Assembly (NCBI GenBank): GCA_904420435.1
Contig: CAJFVK010000011.1
Location: 1 to 35,677 of the forward strand
Source of the DNA: an uncultured Oscillospiraceae bacterium
GTDB taxonomy: Bacteria; Bacillota; Clostridia; Oscillospirales; Oscillospiraceae
Direction of reading: 5' to 3'
Length of the DNA: 35,677 bases
Shown: positions 24,044-32,391 of the stretch, piece by piece
Position numbering within the stretch: the first letter of the stretch is position 1
Layout of the letters: every line of letters starts with the position of its first letter
Translations under genes and position numbers: made by a program
The notes under the pieces: generated by a model
The model's database searches: none
What the model was told of the DNA's origin: nothing
Seen by the model: the letters and a program-made list of their open reading frames with translations, nothing else

Positions 24044-25436
24044 CCTGTTCTGGAACGCCCAGCCGGTGATCCTCTCCGAGGAGGACCAGAGCTGGACTTC
24101 CCTGCGGGAGGTTTCCCGGTTTTATGACCGGCTGCTGAGCCTGGACTGGGCCAGCAACGTCCCCGGCTCCGGCGCGCCGGAGAAGATTATGGTGGCCGCC
24201 GTCCAGGCCCTGGAGAACCGGGGCTACCGGGTCAGCGACCGTGGGTACGAGCTGCTCCAGGCGGGGCTTGCTGCCCATGAGAAGGGCGACTACGTGGCCC
24301 TGCACAAGATCTCCGCCGAGCTCCACTACGAGCTGAACCACGCGGAGAAGGACCCGGACTCCCCCTACTGGCAGTATCACTACTACGCCTCCTTTGAGGA
24401 ATACGCCGGGGCCGTGAAATTCCCGGCGGCGGTGGCGGTGGACGTCACCAGCGACACCTTCCGGGACCAGATCCGCGCCGGCTGGCTGGCCCAGATGGTG
24501 GGCGCCGCCATGGGGACCATGGTAGAGGGGTACACCTCGGAGAACCTCTACAGGGCCTTCGGCGAGGTGTACAGCTATCTGCGAGAGCCCAACACCTTCA
24601 ATGACGACATCACCTTCGAGGTGGCCTTCCTGGACGCCTTCCGGGAGAAGGGCTACGCCATTACCTCCAAGGACATCGCCCTGAGCTGGGCCGGGCTGAT
24701 CCCCAGCGGCTGGTCCGCCGAGGAGATCGCCCTGCGCAACATCAAGGCGGGGATCCTCCCCCCGGACAGCGCCCTGACCGGCAACCCCTTCAACGAGTGG
24801 ATCGGCGCTCAGATGAAGGCGGCCATCTGCGGCATGGCCGCCCCCGGGGACTGTGCCCTGGCCGCCCGTCTGGCCTGGGCCGACGGGGAGGTGGCCCACG
24901 CCAACAACGGCATCTTGGGCGAGGTCTTTAACGCGGTGATGATCTCCATGGCCTTTGTGGAAAAGGACGTGAAAACCATTCTCCGCACCGCCATCGATCT
25001 GATCCCGTCGGACAGCGAATACCACAGCGTGGTTTCCTTCGCCTGGGACTGCTGCGAGCAGTGCAGCGACTGGCACGACGCGCTGAAGCGCTGCTGCGAG
25101 CGGTACAAGCGCTACAACTGGATTCACGCATACCCCAATGCGTGCTGTGAAGTGATCGCCCTTTACTATGGCGGCGGTGACTTTACGGAAACCCTCCACA
25201 TCATCACCATGTGCGGCATTGATGTGGACTGCAACGCGGGCATGATCATGCCCGTCCTGGGGATTCAACAGGGCTCTGGTAGCATCCCCCAACGGCTCCT
25301 CCACCCGGCCTTCTCCGATCTGACCACCTACATGCGCGCCTACGAGAAGATCACGCTGGATGAGCTGGTGGATGTTACTGTGTCAAGTATCCAACGGGCC
25401 AAGACAAGTCAAAACAACACGCAAGGAGGAAAATGA
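24018..25436 (+). CDS. ADP-ribosylglycohydrolase-fold protein with N-terminal extension
   Basis: A 472-residue protein. Residues about 150-430 resemble ADP-ribosylglycohydrolases (DraG/ARH), dinuclear-metal enzymes that hydrolyse N- or O-glycosidic ADP-ribose bonds: GAAMGTMVEG (162-171), NDDITFEVA (195-203, usually TDDT), HANNGILGE (294-302) and GIDVDCNAG (400-408, usually GGDTDTNA). The metal-binding Asp pattern is partly kept but divergent. Residues 1-150 are helical and unrecognised. GTG 24018 has GGAGGT 8 nt upstream, inside deoD, so translation is coupled. Between a phosphorylase and a nucleoside transporter, it may remove a base or ribosyl group from a nucleoside-like compound rather than from protein; that is inference. 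Confidence 0.82.
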   Translation: MKAWEIAGNLFWNAQPVILSEEDQSWTSLREVSRFYDRLLSLDWASNVPGSGAPEKIMVAAVQALENRGYRVSDRGYELLQAGLAAHEKGDYVALHKISAELHYELNHAEKDPDSPYWQYHYYASFEEYAGAVKFPAAVAVDVTSDTFRDQIRAGWLAQMVGAAMGTMVEGYTSENLYRAFGEVYSYLREPNTFNDDITFEVAFLDAFREKGYAITSKDIALSWAGLIPSGWSAEEIALRNIKAGILPPDSALTGNPFNEWIGAQMKAAICGMAAPGDCALAARLAWADGEVAHANNGILGEVFNAVMISMAFVEKDVKTILRTAIDLIPSDSEYHSVVSFAWDCCEQCSDWHDALKRCCERYKRYNWIHAYPNACCEVIALYYGGGDFTETLHIITMCGIDVDCNAGMIMPVLGIQQGSGSIPQRLLHPAFSDLTTYMRAYEKITLDELVDVTVSSIQRAKTSQNNTQGGK

Positions 25437-25437
25437 G

Positions 25438-26622
25438 ATGAAACGGATGAAAAGATTTCTGGCTCTGCTGCTGACGCTGGCCATGGCGTTCGCCCTGGCG
25501 GCCTGCGGCAGCACCAACGGCGAGAACGGCGGCAATAGCGGCGGTAATAACGGCGGCGGCAGCGGCGACGGCGGCTCCGGCGACGGGGATGGTCCGTACA
25601 TGGCGGCTCTGCTGCTCAACGGCACTCTGGGCGACAAGTCCTTCTACGACAGCGCCAACGAGGGCCTGACCCGGTTGCGGGACGAGCTGGGCGCCGACGT
25701 GTTCGACTTCAAGGTCGAGCAGATGGGCGGCACCACCGCCGACGAGCCCAAGTGGGAGCCCACCCTGCTGGACTACTGCGACTCCGGCGAGTACGACGTG
25801 ATCATCATGGGCACCTGGCAGATGGCTGCGCCTCTGGCCAAGGCCGCCGCTGAGTACCCGGACCAGAAGTTCATGTTCTTCGATGAGACCTTCGACTTTG
25901 AGGGCAACGGCAACCCCACCAACATCTACAACATCCTCTACAAGCAGAACGAGGTCAGCTACCTGGTGGGCGCCGCGGCTGCCATGATGACCACCGACTC
26001 CTCCCTGGAGAAGGTCAATCCCGATGACGCCATCATCGGCTTCCTGGGCGGCATGGAGAACGCGGTCATCAACGACTTCCTGATGGGCTACATCCAGGGC
26101 GCCACAGACGTGAACCCTGACATCCAGATCGCCATCGGCTGGGTGGGCGACTTCGTCAACTCCGCCACCGGCAAGGACATCGCCATGGCCCAGTACCAGA
26201 GCGGCGTGGACGTGGGCTACAACGTGGCCGGCAACGCCGGCCTGGGCCAGATCGAGGCCGCCAAGGATATGGACAAGTACGCCTTTGGCGTGGACTCCGA
26301 CCAGGCCGCCCTGCTGCCTGACTACGCCGACTGGATCCCCACCTCCGCGCTGAAGAACGTGGGCAACTCCCTGTATGCCGCCATCAAGGAGGATATGGCC
26401 GGCACCCTGGAGTACGGCCAGACCGTCACCTACGGCTTTGCCGAGGGCGGCGTGGCCCTGGTGAAGGACGCCCACTATGAGGAGATGATCCCCGCCGAGA
26501 TCCGGGAGCGTCTGGACGAGATGGAGCAGCAGATCATCAACGGCGAGATCGAGGTGATGAGCTCCAGCAACATGACCCAGGAGGAAATTGACGAGGTCAA
26601 GAACTCCGTGGCCCTCCAGTAA
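25438..26622 (+). CDS. BMP-family lipoprotein, nucleoside-binding ABC component
   Basis: The 394-residue lipoprotein has a signal peptide with lipobox LAAC (lipidated Cys23), a Gly/Asn/Ser/Asp linker (about 26-52) and a Bmp/PnrA-like periplasmic-binding fold from about 55. It would capture nucleosides at the cell surface for the downstream importer. PnrA/TmpC and BmpA of spirochetes are the known models. AAGGAGG lies 8 nt before ATG 25438, one base after the previous stop. Highly structured RNA follows its stop, perhaps keeping the binding protein more abundant than the membrane parts. Confidence 0.93.
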   Translation: MKRMKRFLALLLTLAMAFALAACGSTNGENGGNSGGNNGGGSGDGGSGDGDGPYMAALLLNGTLGDKSFYDSANEGLTRLRDELGADVFDFKVEQMGGTTADEPKWEPTLLDYCDSGEYDVIIMGTWQMAAPLAKAAAEYPDQKFMFFDETFDFEGNGNPTNIYNILYKQNEVSYLVGAAAAMMTTDSSLEKVNPDDAIIGFLGGMENAVINDFLMGYIQGATDVNPDIQIAIGWVGDFVNSATGKDIAMAQYQSGVDVGYNVAGNAGLGQIEAAKDMDKYAFGVDSDQAALLPDYADWIPTSALKNVGNSLYAAIKEDMAGTLEYGQTVTYGFAEGGVALVKDAHYEEMIPAEIRERLDEMEQQIINGEIEVMSSSNMTQEEIDEVKNSVALQ

Positions 26623-26649
26623 CCAGCATAAATCCGTGAACCATTCTCT

Positions 26650-26776
26650 GCCTGTGTCCGGCTCCCGGGGAGCCGGACACAGGCGGAATCATATCCTTTT
26701 TCGGGCCTTGGGCCCGACAGCCAAGTGGAAAGACGTCGGGCCTGCGGCCCGGAAAAGGAACCGCGGGATTCCGCGG
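26650..26776 (+). promoter_or_regulatory. Structured intercistronic RNA between the lipoprotein and ATPase genes
   Basis: The 212-bp gap holds three structures. First, a perfect 16-bp hairpin (26650-26665 with 26669-26684), loop CGG. Second, a 14-bp stem with one G-T pair (26694-26707 with 26746-26759) enclosing an inner 8-bp stem (26711-26718 with 26735-26742). Third, CCGCGG-GATT-CCGCGG at 26761-26776. The first hairpin lacks an immediate T-run, so partial termination or mRNA end protection is likelier than full stop. No open frame is credible here. Confidence 0.7.
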
Positions 26777-26834
26777 ACAGGCAGCCCTTCACCATCTGGC
26801 GTGAAACTTAATCAAGGGAAGGAACGGTGAATGC

Positions 26835-28385
26835 ATGGAAAAACAAGCTGTTCTGCAAATGCTCAACATCATGAAGATCTACTCCAACGGCGTTGTGGCC
26901 AACGAGGATGTGACGCTGGAGCTCCAGAAGGGGGAGATCCACGCCCTCCTGGGCGAAAATGGCGCCGGAAAGAGTACCCTCATGAAGGTCCTGTTCGGCA
27001 TTGAAACGCCGGACCAGGGCAAGATCATCCTGAACGGGCGGGAGGTCACCATCAAGTCCCCCCAGGACGCCATCAGCAAGGGGATCGGCATGGTCCACCA
27101 GCACTTCATGCTGGTGCCCTCCCTGACAGTGGCGGAGAACATCATCCTGGGCGTGGAGCCCAAAAAGGGCCTGTTCATCGATTTCAACAAGGCGGTCGCC
27201 GAGGCGGAGGCCATCTCCAAGACCTACAACTTCGATATTGACGTCACGGCGAAGGTGGAGGAGATCCCCGTTGGCATCAAGCAGAAGGTAGAGATCCTGA
27301 AGGCCCTCTACCGCGGGGCCGACATCCTGATTCTGGACGAGCCCACGGCGGTGCTGACCCCCCAGGAAACCAGCGAGCTCTTCGTCCAGCTGAAAAAGCT
27401 CCGGGAGAACGGGCACACCATCATTTTCATCTCCCACAAGCTGGACGAGATCAAGGAGATCTGCGACCGGGCCACCATCATGCGCAACGGCCGCAGCATG
27501 GGTACATACTCCGTCAGTGAGATCTCCACCGACGACATGTCCCGCCTGATGGTGGGCCGCGAGGTGGCTCTCACCTTCGAGAAGTCCCCCCAGCATCTGA
27601 CCGACGTGGTCATGCGGGTGCGGGATCTGACGGTCCACAACAGTCAGGGCATCCTGAAGGTGGACAATCTCTCCTTCGACCTGAAGGGTGGAGAGATCCT
27701 GGGGATCGCCGGCGTGGAGGGCAACGGCCAGACGGAGCTGATCGACACCCTCAACGGCATCAACAAGAAGTACCGGGGCACCATCGAAATCAAGGGCAGC
27801 GACGCCCGCCCCCTCTCCATCAAGGGCATCCGCGACCTGAAGCTGGCCCACATCCCGGAGGACCGGATGGCCAGCGGCTGCGCCGGAACCCTCTCCATTC
27901 TGGAGAACATGTTCTCCAACCAGTATGACCAGCCGGAGTACTCCGGCCGGGTGCTGCTGAAGCGGAAGGTGCTCAGCCGCCGCTGCGACGAGCTGATCCG
28001 GGAGTACCGGGTCAAGTGCAAGAGCAGCCGCCAGCAGGTGGGGATGCTCTCCGGCGGCAACATCCAGAAGGTCATCGTGGCCCGGGAATTTTCCAACCAG
28101 CCGGACATCATCATCGCCAACCAGCCCACCCGCGGCATCGACGTGGGCGCCACGGAGTTCATCCGCCGGCGGCTGCTGGAGTTCCGGGACGCCGGCTGCG
28201 CCATCATCCTGGTGTCGGCGGACCTGAACGAGATCTTCGCCCTCAGCGACCGGCTGGCGGTCATGTACAAGGGCAAGTTCGCCGGGCTCTTTACCGACGT
28301 GTCCTCTGTGACAGAGGAGGAGCTGGGCCGGTACATGCTGGGGCTGAAGCACGCTGAGAAATTGGAGGGCGCCATCTATGAGTAG
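26835..28385 (+). CDS. ABC transporter ATPase for nucleosides (two fused nucleotide-binding domains)
   Basis: The 516-residue protein has two ABC domains, as in sugar/nucleoside importers (RbsA/NupA-like). Domain 1 has Walker A GENGAGKST (40-48), Q-loop HQH, and Walker B ILILDEP (164-170), but a degenerate signature (VGIKQK). Domain 2 has an unusual P-loop (VEGNGQTE), a proper LSGGN signature and IIANQPTRGIDVG. So one composite site is probably active and one degenerate, as is usual in this family. AGGGAAGGA precedes the ATG. The next gene overlaps by 8 bp. Confidence 0.94.
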   Translation: MEKQAVLQMLNIMKIYSNGVVANEDVTLELQKGEIHALLGENGAGKSTLMKVLFGIETPDQGKIILNGREVTIKSPQDAISKGIGMVHQHFMLVPSLTVAENIILGVEPKKGLFIDFNKAVAEAEAISKTYNFDIDVTAKVEEIPVGIKQKVEILKALYRGADILILDEPTAVLTPQETSELFVQLKKLRENGHTIIFISHKLDEIKEICDRATIMRNGRSMGTYSVSEISTDDMSRLMVGREVALTFEKSPQHLTDVVMRVRDLTVHNSQGILKVDNLSFDLKGGEILGIAGVEGNGQTELIDTLNGINKKYRGTIEIKGSDARPLSIKGIRDLKLAHIPEDRMASGCAGTLSILENMFSNQYDQPEYSGRVLLKRKVLSRRCDELIREYRVKCKSSRQQVGMLSGGNIQKVIVAREFSNQPDIIIANQPTRGIDVGATEFIRRRLLEFRDAGCAIILVSADLNEIFALSDRLAVMYKGKFAGLFTDVSSVTEEELGRYMLGLKHAEKLEGAIYE

Positions 28386-29451
28386 TACCAGAAAATTTGA
28401 AGTTCTGAGAACGGTGGTGGCCATACTGATCGCGCTGCTGATCTCCTTCGGGGTGATCTTCCTGGTCAGCGACGATCCGCTCAACGCCATCTCCTGGCTT
28501 CTCACCGGCCCGCTGAAGAGCCAGCGGAATTTCTTCAACGTGGTGGAATCCATGATCCCCCTGATCTTCACCGGCACCGGCGTCTGCATCATGTTCTCCG
28601 CCAACCAGATCAACCTGGCCTCGGAGGGCGCTTTCCACATCGGCGGTCTGGTGTCCGCGGTGGTGGCGCTGAAGCTGGCACTGCCTGCCGGGATCAGCCC
28701 GGTGGTGGCCATCCTGCTCTCCGCCTGCGCCGGCGCCCTGTTCACCGCTATCCCCGCCATTTTGAAGATCAAGACCTCCGCCGACGAGCTGGTCAGCTCC
28801 CTGATGATCAACTACCTGGCCCTGTACTTCTCCACCTTCATTATGAAGTACTTCCTCCAGGACCCGGCTGTGGGCTCCGCCTCCTACCCCATCCCGGAGG
28901 CCTCCACCCTGCCCACCCTGATCGCCCGGACCCGCGTCCACCCCGGGATCTTCGTGGCCCTGGCGGTGGCCGTCCTGGGGTATGTGTTCCTCTATAAGAC
29001 CAAGATCGGCTATCAGCTGCGGCTGACCGGCGAGAACCAGCAGTTCGCGGAGTACTCCGGCATCAGCATCGTGAAGGTCATTTTGATCTCCCAGCTGCTG
29101 GGCGGCTTCATCGCCGGCATGGGCGGCGGCATCGAGCTGCTGAGCCCCATCTACGACCGCTTCTCCTGGACCAGCCTGCTGGGCTATGGCTGGGACGCCA
29201 TCATCATCTGCACTTTGGCCAAGAAGAACCCCCTCTACACGCCCCTGTCTGCCTTCTTCCTGGCCTATCTGCGCACCGGCGCCTCCATCATGGCCCGGTA
29301 CTCCGACGTTTCCCTGGAGATCGTCCAGATCATCCAGGGCGTGGTGATCCTGTTTATCGTTGCCCAGCAGTTCCTGAGCCGCTATAAGCACAAGATGATC
29401 GCCAGGGAGGCCAAGGCCGCCCTGAAGGAAGAAGAGGAGGAGGTGGGCTAA
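28378..29451 (+). CDS. ABC nucleoside permease subunit 1
   Basis: The 357-residue inner-membrane protein belongs to the BPD_transp_2 family (YufP/NupB-like). It has about eight to ten membrane helices, with the conserved NQINLASEGAFHIGG region and the coupling segment RLTGENQQFAEYSGI, a pattern typical of RbsC-like permeases. It ends in a charged Lys/Glu tail. ATG 28378 lies inside the end of the ATPase gene (8-bp overlap). The next ATG directly follows its TAA, so the two permeases are made together and form the channel. Confidence 0.93.
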   Translation: MSSTRKFEVLRTVVAILIALLISFGVIFLVSDDPLNAISWLLTGPLKSQRNFFNVVESMIPLIFTGTGVCIMFSANQINLASEGAFHIGGLVSAVVALKLALPAGISPVVAILLSACAGALFTAIPAILKIKTSADELVSSLMINYLALYFSTFIMKYFLQDPAVGSASYPIPEASTLPTLIARTRVHPGIFVALAVAVLGYVFLYKTKIGYQLRLTGENQQFAEYSGISIVKVILISQLLGGFIAGMGGGIELLSPIYDRFSWTSLLGYGWDAIIICTLAKKNPLYTPLSAFFLAYLRTGASIMARYSDVSLEIVQIIQGVVILFIVAQQFLSRYKHKMIAREAKAALKEEEEEVG

Positions 29452-30369
29452 ATGCTGCAAACGATTTTTTCCGCTGACTTTTTCGCCGCGATCCTGCGGG
29501 CCACCACCCCGATCCTGTTCGCCACCCTGGCCGCGGCGGTGGCCGCCAAATGCGGCATCATCAACATGGCCCTGGAGGGGATGATGCTCTTTTCCGCCCT
29601 GTTCGGCGTGATCTTCTCCTCCATGACCCAGAGCTGGCTGGCCGGGCTGCTGATCACCATGGTCCTGGGCGGCCTGATCGGCCTGATCCTGGCGTTCTTT
29701 GTTCTGAACCTGAAGACCGACGAGATCCTGGCCGCCATTGCCATCAACCTGGTGGCCACCGGCGGGACGGTGCTTTTGATGCTGGCCTACTCCGGTGACC
29801 GGGGCACCTCCACCTCCATCCAGAGCGTCCCGGCGCCGGCCCTCCACATCCCCTTCCTGCAGGACATCCCCGTCTTAGGGGACCTGCTCTCCGGGCACAA
29901 CCTGCTGGTCTACCTGGCCCTGATCGCCGTGGTGGTGATCCACCTGTTCCTCTATAAGACGCCGCTGGGTCTGCGGATCCGGGCGGTCGGGGAAACCAAG
30001 AACGCGGCGGAGTCCGTGGGCATCAGCTCCCGGCGGGTGCAGTACATCGCCCTGACCATCAGCGGTGTTCTGGTTTCCATGGGCGGCTTCTTCATGTCCG
30101 GCGGCTACATGAGCATGTTCACCAAGGACATGGCCGCCGGCCGGGGCTACATTGCCCTGGCGGCCAGCTCCATGGGCGGCAATACCCCCATCGGCGGCTT
30201 CCTGGTTTCCGTGCTCTTCGGCATTGCCCAGGCGGTGGCCAACGTCATGCAGCTGACCACCATCCCCACGGAGATGATCCAGATGCTCCCCTACCTCACC
30301 ACTCTGGTGGGCCTCGGCATCTACAGCTACTCCCGCATGAAGAAGCGGCAGCGGTTGGCCGGAAAATAA
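29452..30369 (+). CDS. ABC nucleoside permease subunit 2
   Basis: The 305-residue protein is a second BPD_transp_2 permease (YufQ/NupC-like), with about eight helices. CGIINMALEGMMLFSALFG is the conserved first block, IRAVGETKNAAESVGI the coupling region, and GRGYIALAASSMGGNTPIGG the late conserved block. It starts at the base after the preceding TAA. A GGAGG-like GAGGAGGTGG just upstream, inside the previous gene, supports the start. It pairs with the upstream permease. Confidence 0.93.
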   Translation: MLQTIFSADFFAAILRATTPILFATLAAAVAAKCGIINMALEGMMLFSALFGVIFSSMTQSWLAGLLITMVLGGLIGLILAFFVLNLKTDEILAAIAINLVATGGTVLLMLAYSGDRGTSTSIQSVPAPALHIPFLQDIPVLGDLLSGHNLLVYLALIAVVVIHLFLYKTPLGLRIRAVGETKNAAESVGISSRRVQYIALTISGVLVSMGGFFMSGGYMSMFTKDMAAGRGYIALAASSMGGNTPIGGFLVSVLFGIAQAVANVMQLTTIPTEMIQMLPYLTTLVGLGIYSYSRMKKRQRLAGK

Positions 30370-30379
30370 AAGAAACTGC

Positions 30380-30412
30380 GGGGCGGGGATTGCCTGACGG
30401 CATCCCCGCCCC
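30380..30412 (+). other. Intercistronic hairpin before the nucleoside hydrolase gene
   Basis: Arms 30380-30394 and 30399-30412 form a 14-bp GC-rich stem with one bulged T and a short loop. There is no T-run, so it more likely protects or attenuates the transcript than ends it. Confidence 0.65.
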
Positions 30413-30436
30413 ACCCTCTCAGAAAGGATGGAACGT

Positions 30437-31399
30437 ATGGAACAGCAAAAACCGCTGAACCTGATCATCGACTGTGACCCCGGTGTGGACGACGCGGTAG
30501 CCCTGGCCCTGGCGGCCGCCTTCCGGGACCGGCTGCGCCTGCTGGCCATCACTACGGTGGCCGGCAACCAGACCCTGGAGCGGGTGACGGCCAACGCGCT
30601 GAACCTGTCGGCCCTGCTGGGCCTGGACGTGCCGGTGGCCTCCGGCTGCGCGGAGCCGCTGGTCCGGGAGAAGGCCCCCGCCGCGGACATCCACGGCCCC
30701 ACCGGCCTGGGGGACTGCCGCCTGCCGGAGAGCGGCCGGCGGCCGGCGTCGGACAACGCGGTCCTTTTCCTTCAAAACACGATCCTGTCCCTGCCGCCGG
30801 AGGAAGGTGTCACTCTGGTGCCCATCGGCCCCCTGACCAATATCGCCCTGCTGCTGAAGGCCTTTCCCGAGGTGAAGCCCCGGATCAGCCATATCTGTCT
30901 GATGGGCGGCGGCATCAACGGGGGCAACCGGACCGCGGCGGCGGAGTTTAACATCTGGGCCGACCCGGAGGCCGCCCACATGGTCTTTACCGCCGGCATC
31001 CCCCTGACCATGTGCGGCCTGGACGCCACCATGCAGGGCGGGCTCACCCGTCCCCAGGTGGAGGGGCTCCGCACCGGCGGCGGAAAGGTCAGCGCCTACT
31101 TCGGAGAGATGCTGGACTTCTATTTCCGCAGCCTCAACTACCGGAACCGGGACGTGGTGGCCATCCACGACGCCACCACCCTGCTCTACCTCCTCTACCC
31201 GGATCTTTTCGCCACTGCCCAGCTGCCGGTCACGGTGGACTGCGGCGAGGGCCTGACCCGGGGCATGACCCTGGCGGACCGGCGCTCCTTCCTGGAGGAC
31301 GGCGGACCGAGGGTGACGGTCCTGACGGACGTGAAAGACCCCCAGCGCTACCAGGAGATCCTCCTGGATGCCATGGCCCGGCTGGACCAGGGGGCCTGA
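30437..31399 (+). CDS. Inosine/uridine-preferring nucleoside hydrolase
   Basis: The 320-residue enzyme hydrolyses nucleosides to base and ribose. The calcium-binding DCDPGVDDA (12-20) is intact, with HGPTGLGD and EFNIWADPEAAH following as in the family. The late active-site His is in AIHDATTLL (usually HDP or HDA). ATG 30437 has GAAAGGA 8 nt upstream; an ATG at 30428 overlaps that site and is not used. As the last gene of the operon, it gives a second way (hydrolysis) to split imported nucleosides besides DeoD phosphorolysis. Base preference is not readable. Confidence 0.92.
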   Translation: MEQQKPLNLIIDCDPGVDDAVALALAAAFRDRLRLLAITTVAGNQTLERVTANALNLSALLGLDVPVASGCAEPLVREKAPAADIHGPTGLGDCRLPESGRRPASDNAVLFLQNTILSLPPEEGVTLVPIGPLTNIALLLKAFPEVKPRISHICLMGGGINGGNRTAAAEFNIWADPEAAHMVFTAGIPLTMCGLDATMQGGLTRPQVEGLRTGGGKVSAYFGEMLDFYFRSLNYRNRDVVAIHDATTLLYLLYPDLFATAQLPVTVDCGEGLTRGMTLADRRSFLEDGGPRVTVLTDVKDPQRYQEILLDAMARLDQGA

Positions 31400-31428
31400 C
31401 CGCCGGCGCCTGAAAATCTGCACAGCAG

Positions 31429-31463
31429 AAAAGCCCGGAGCAGTTCTCTGCTCCGGGCTTTTG
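31429..31463. terminator. Bidirectional terminator after the nucleoside operon
   Basis: AAAAGCCCGGAGCAG (31429-31443) pairs with its complement at 31448-31462, loop TTCT. It lies between converging genes and works in both directions. Confidence 0.92.
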
Positions 31464-31505
31464 CTCTCTCGTTTGACTGACGCGGCGGTGTCTGTTCGCC
31501 CCGGG

Positions 31506-32138
31506 CTAGACCAGCCGCTCCCGGGGGCAGGCAAAGGCCAGCGCCTCCACCAGCCGCTCCAGGGTCACCACATGGCAGGCTGCGGCGGCCTCCCGCTCCG
31601 GTGTGGCCACGGCGGCAAAATAGCCGGGAAACAGCTCCAGAGGGCGGCAGTCCACCCCGGCCTCCAGGGCGCTGTCCCAGTGGGGCAGGGCGGCGATCCC
31701 CCGGCCCTGGCACTTGGCCGTGGCCTCCCGGCGCACCCACATGCGCCAGAAGTCCCCCTGGTCCTCCATCCGGTAGTACTGGAGCATGGTCCGGGCGGCC
31801 TCCCGCTCCTGCTCGATGTCCACGCCCACCGGGTGGTCGTGGAGCACACAGAGGACCGCGCCGCTGGTGTGGCTCAGATTGAACTGGATATCCGGCCGCT
31901 CCCGGAAGGCAGGCTTCCCCTCCCGGCCAATGACGATTTCCGGTAGCTCCTCCAGCCCATACTGCTCCCCCAGGGCGTAGCGCAGCAGGCCATAGGCGCA
32001 CATGGCCTGGTTCTGCTTGCTCTCCCGGCTGCGGCTGAGCCGCTGATAGCGGGCATAGGGCAGGCAGCCCATCAGCAGCTCCCGCTCCCCGTCGCTGAGC
32101 TCCCGCTCTAGGCGCATGCCGTAAATCTGAATCTCCAT
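31506..32138 (-). CDS. 4'-phosphopantetheinyl transferase, Sfp type
   Basis: The 210-residue protein matches the Sfp/AcpT superfamily, which puts the phosphopantetheine arm of CoA on carrier proteins. GKPAF (75-79), FNLSHTSG (86-93, His90), VGVDIE (105-109, metal Asp107 and Glu109) and WVRREATAK (134-142, the WxxKEAxxK motif with Arg137 for Lys) are all seen. The final ~60 residues are a divergent C-terminal half. GGGAGCGGAAAG precedes the ATG. No NRPS, PKS or carrier-protein gene is in the window, so the target may be fatty-acid ACP or a distant cluster. The 253-bp gap upstream (32139-32391) shows only GC-rich hairpins and a possible -10, no gene. Confidence 0.9.
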   Translation of the reverse strand: MEIQIYGMRLERELSDGERELLMGCLPYARYQRLSRSRESKQNQAMCAYGLLRYALGEQYGLEELPEIVIGREGKPAFRERPDIQFNLSHTSGAVLCVLHDHPVGVDIEQEREAARTMLQYYRMEDQGDFWRMWVRREATAKCQGRGIAALPHWDSALEAGVDCRPLELFPGYFAAVATPEREAAAACHVVTLERLVEALAFACPRERLV

Positions 32139-32391
32139 GCTTTCCGCTCCCCTTCCCGCCCGTTCCCAGGCGCTGTCCCTGTTCCCGCCCCTCTCCCCGA
32201 ACGGGGGCCTAGCCGGGCGTCCTCTATACCATTCCCTGCCCCGCCGGTACCATACCCGGAAAAATAGGGCGGGGCCACAGTTTTTTTGCCCGCCCGGCGG
32301 CCAGGCGCTCCCCTTCCCTCTTCTGGCAGAAAGCGGCAGGGGAGTGGATTCCGTTCCCGGAAACGCGCTCTCCTGCCTTCTCGCTTCTCCC

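Noticed and set aside
26808-28811. A 667-residue - strand frame opposite the ABC ATPase and permease
   Set aside because: Antisense shadow caused by third-base G/C bias.
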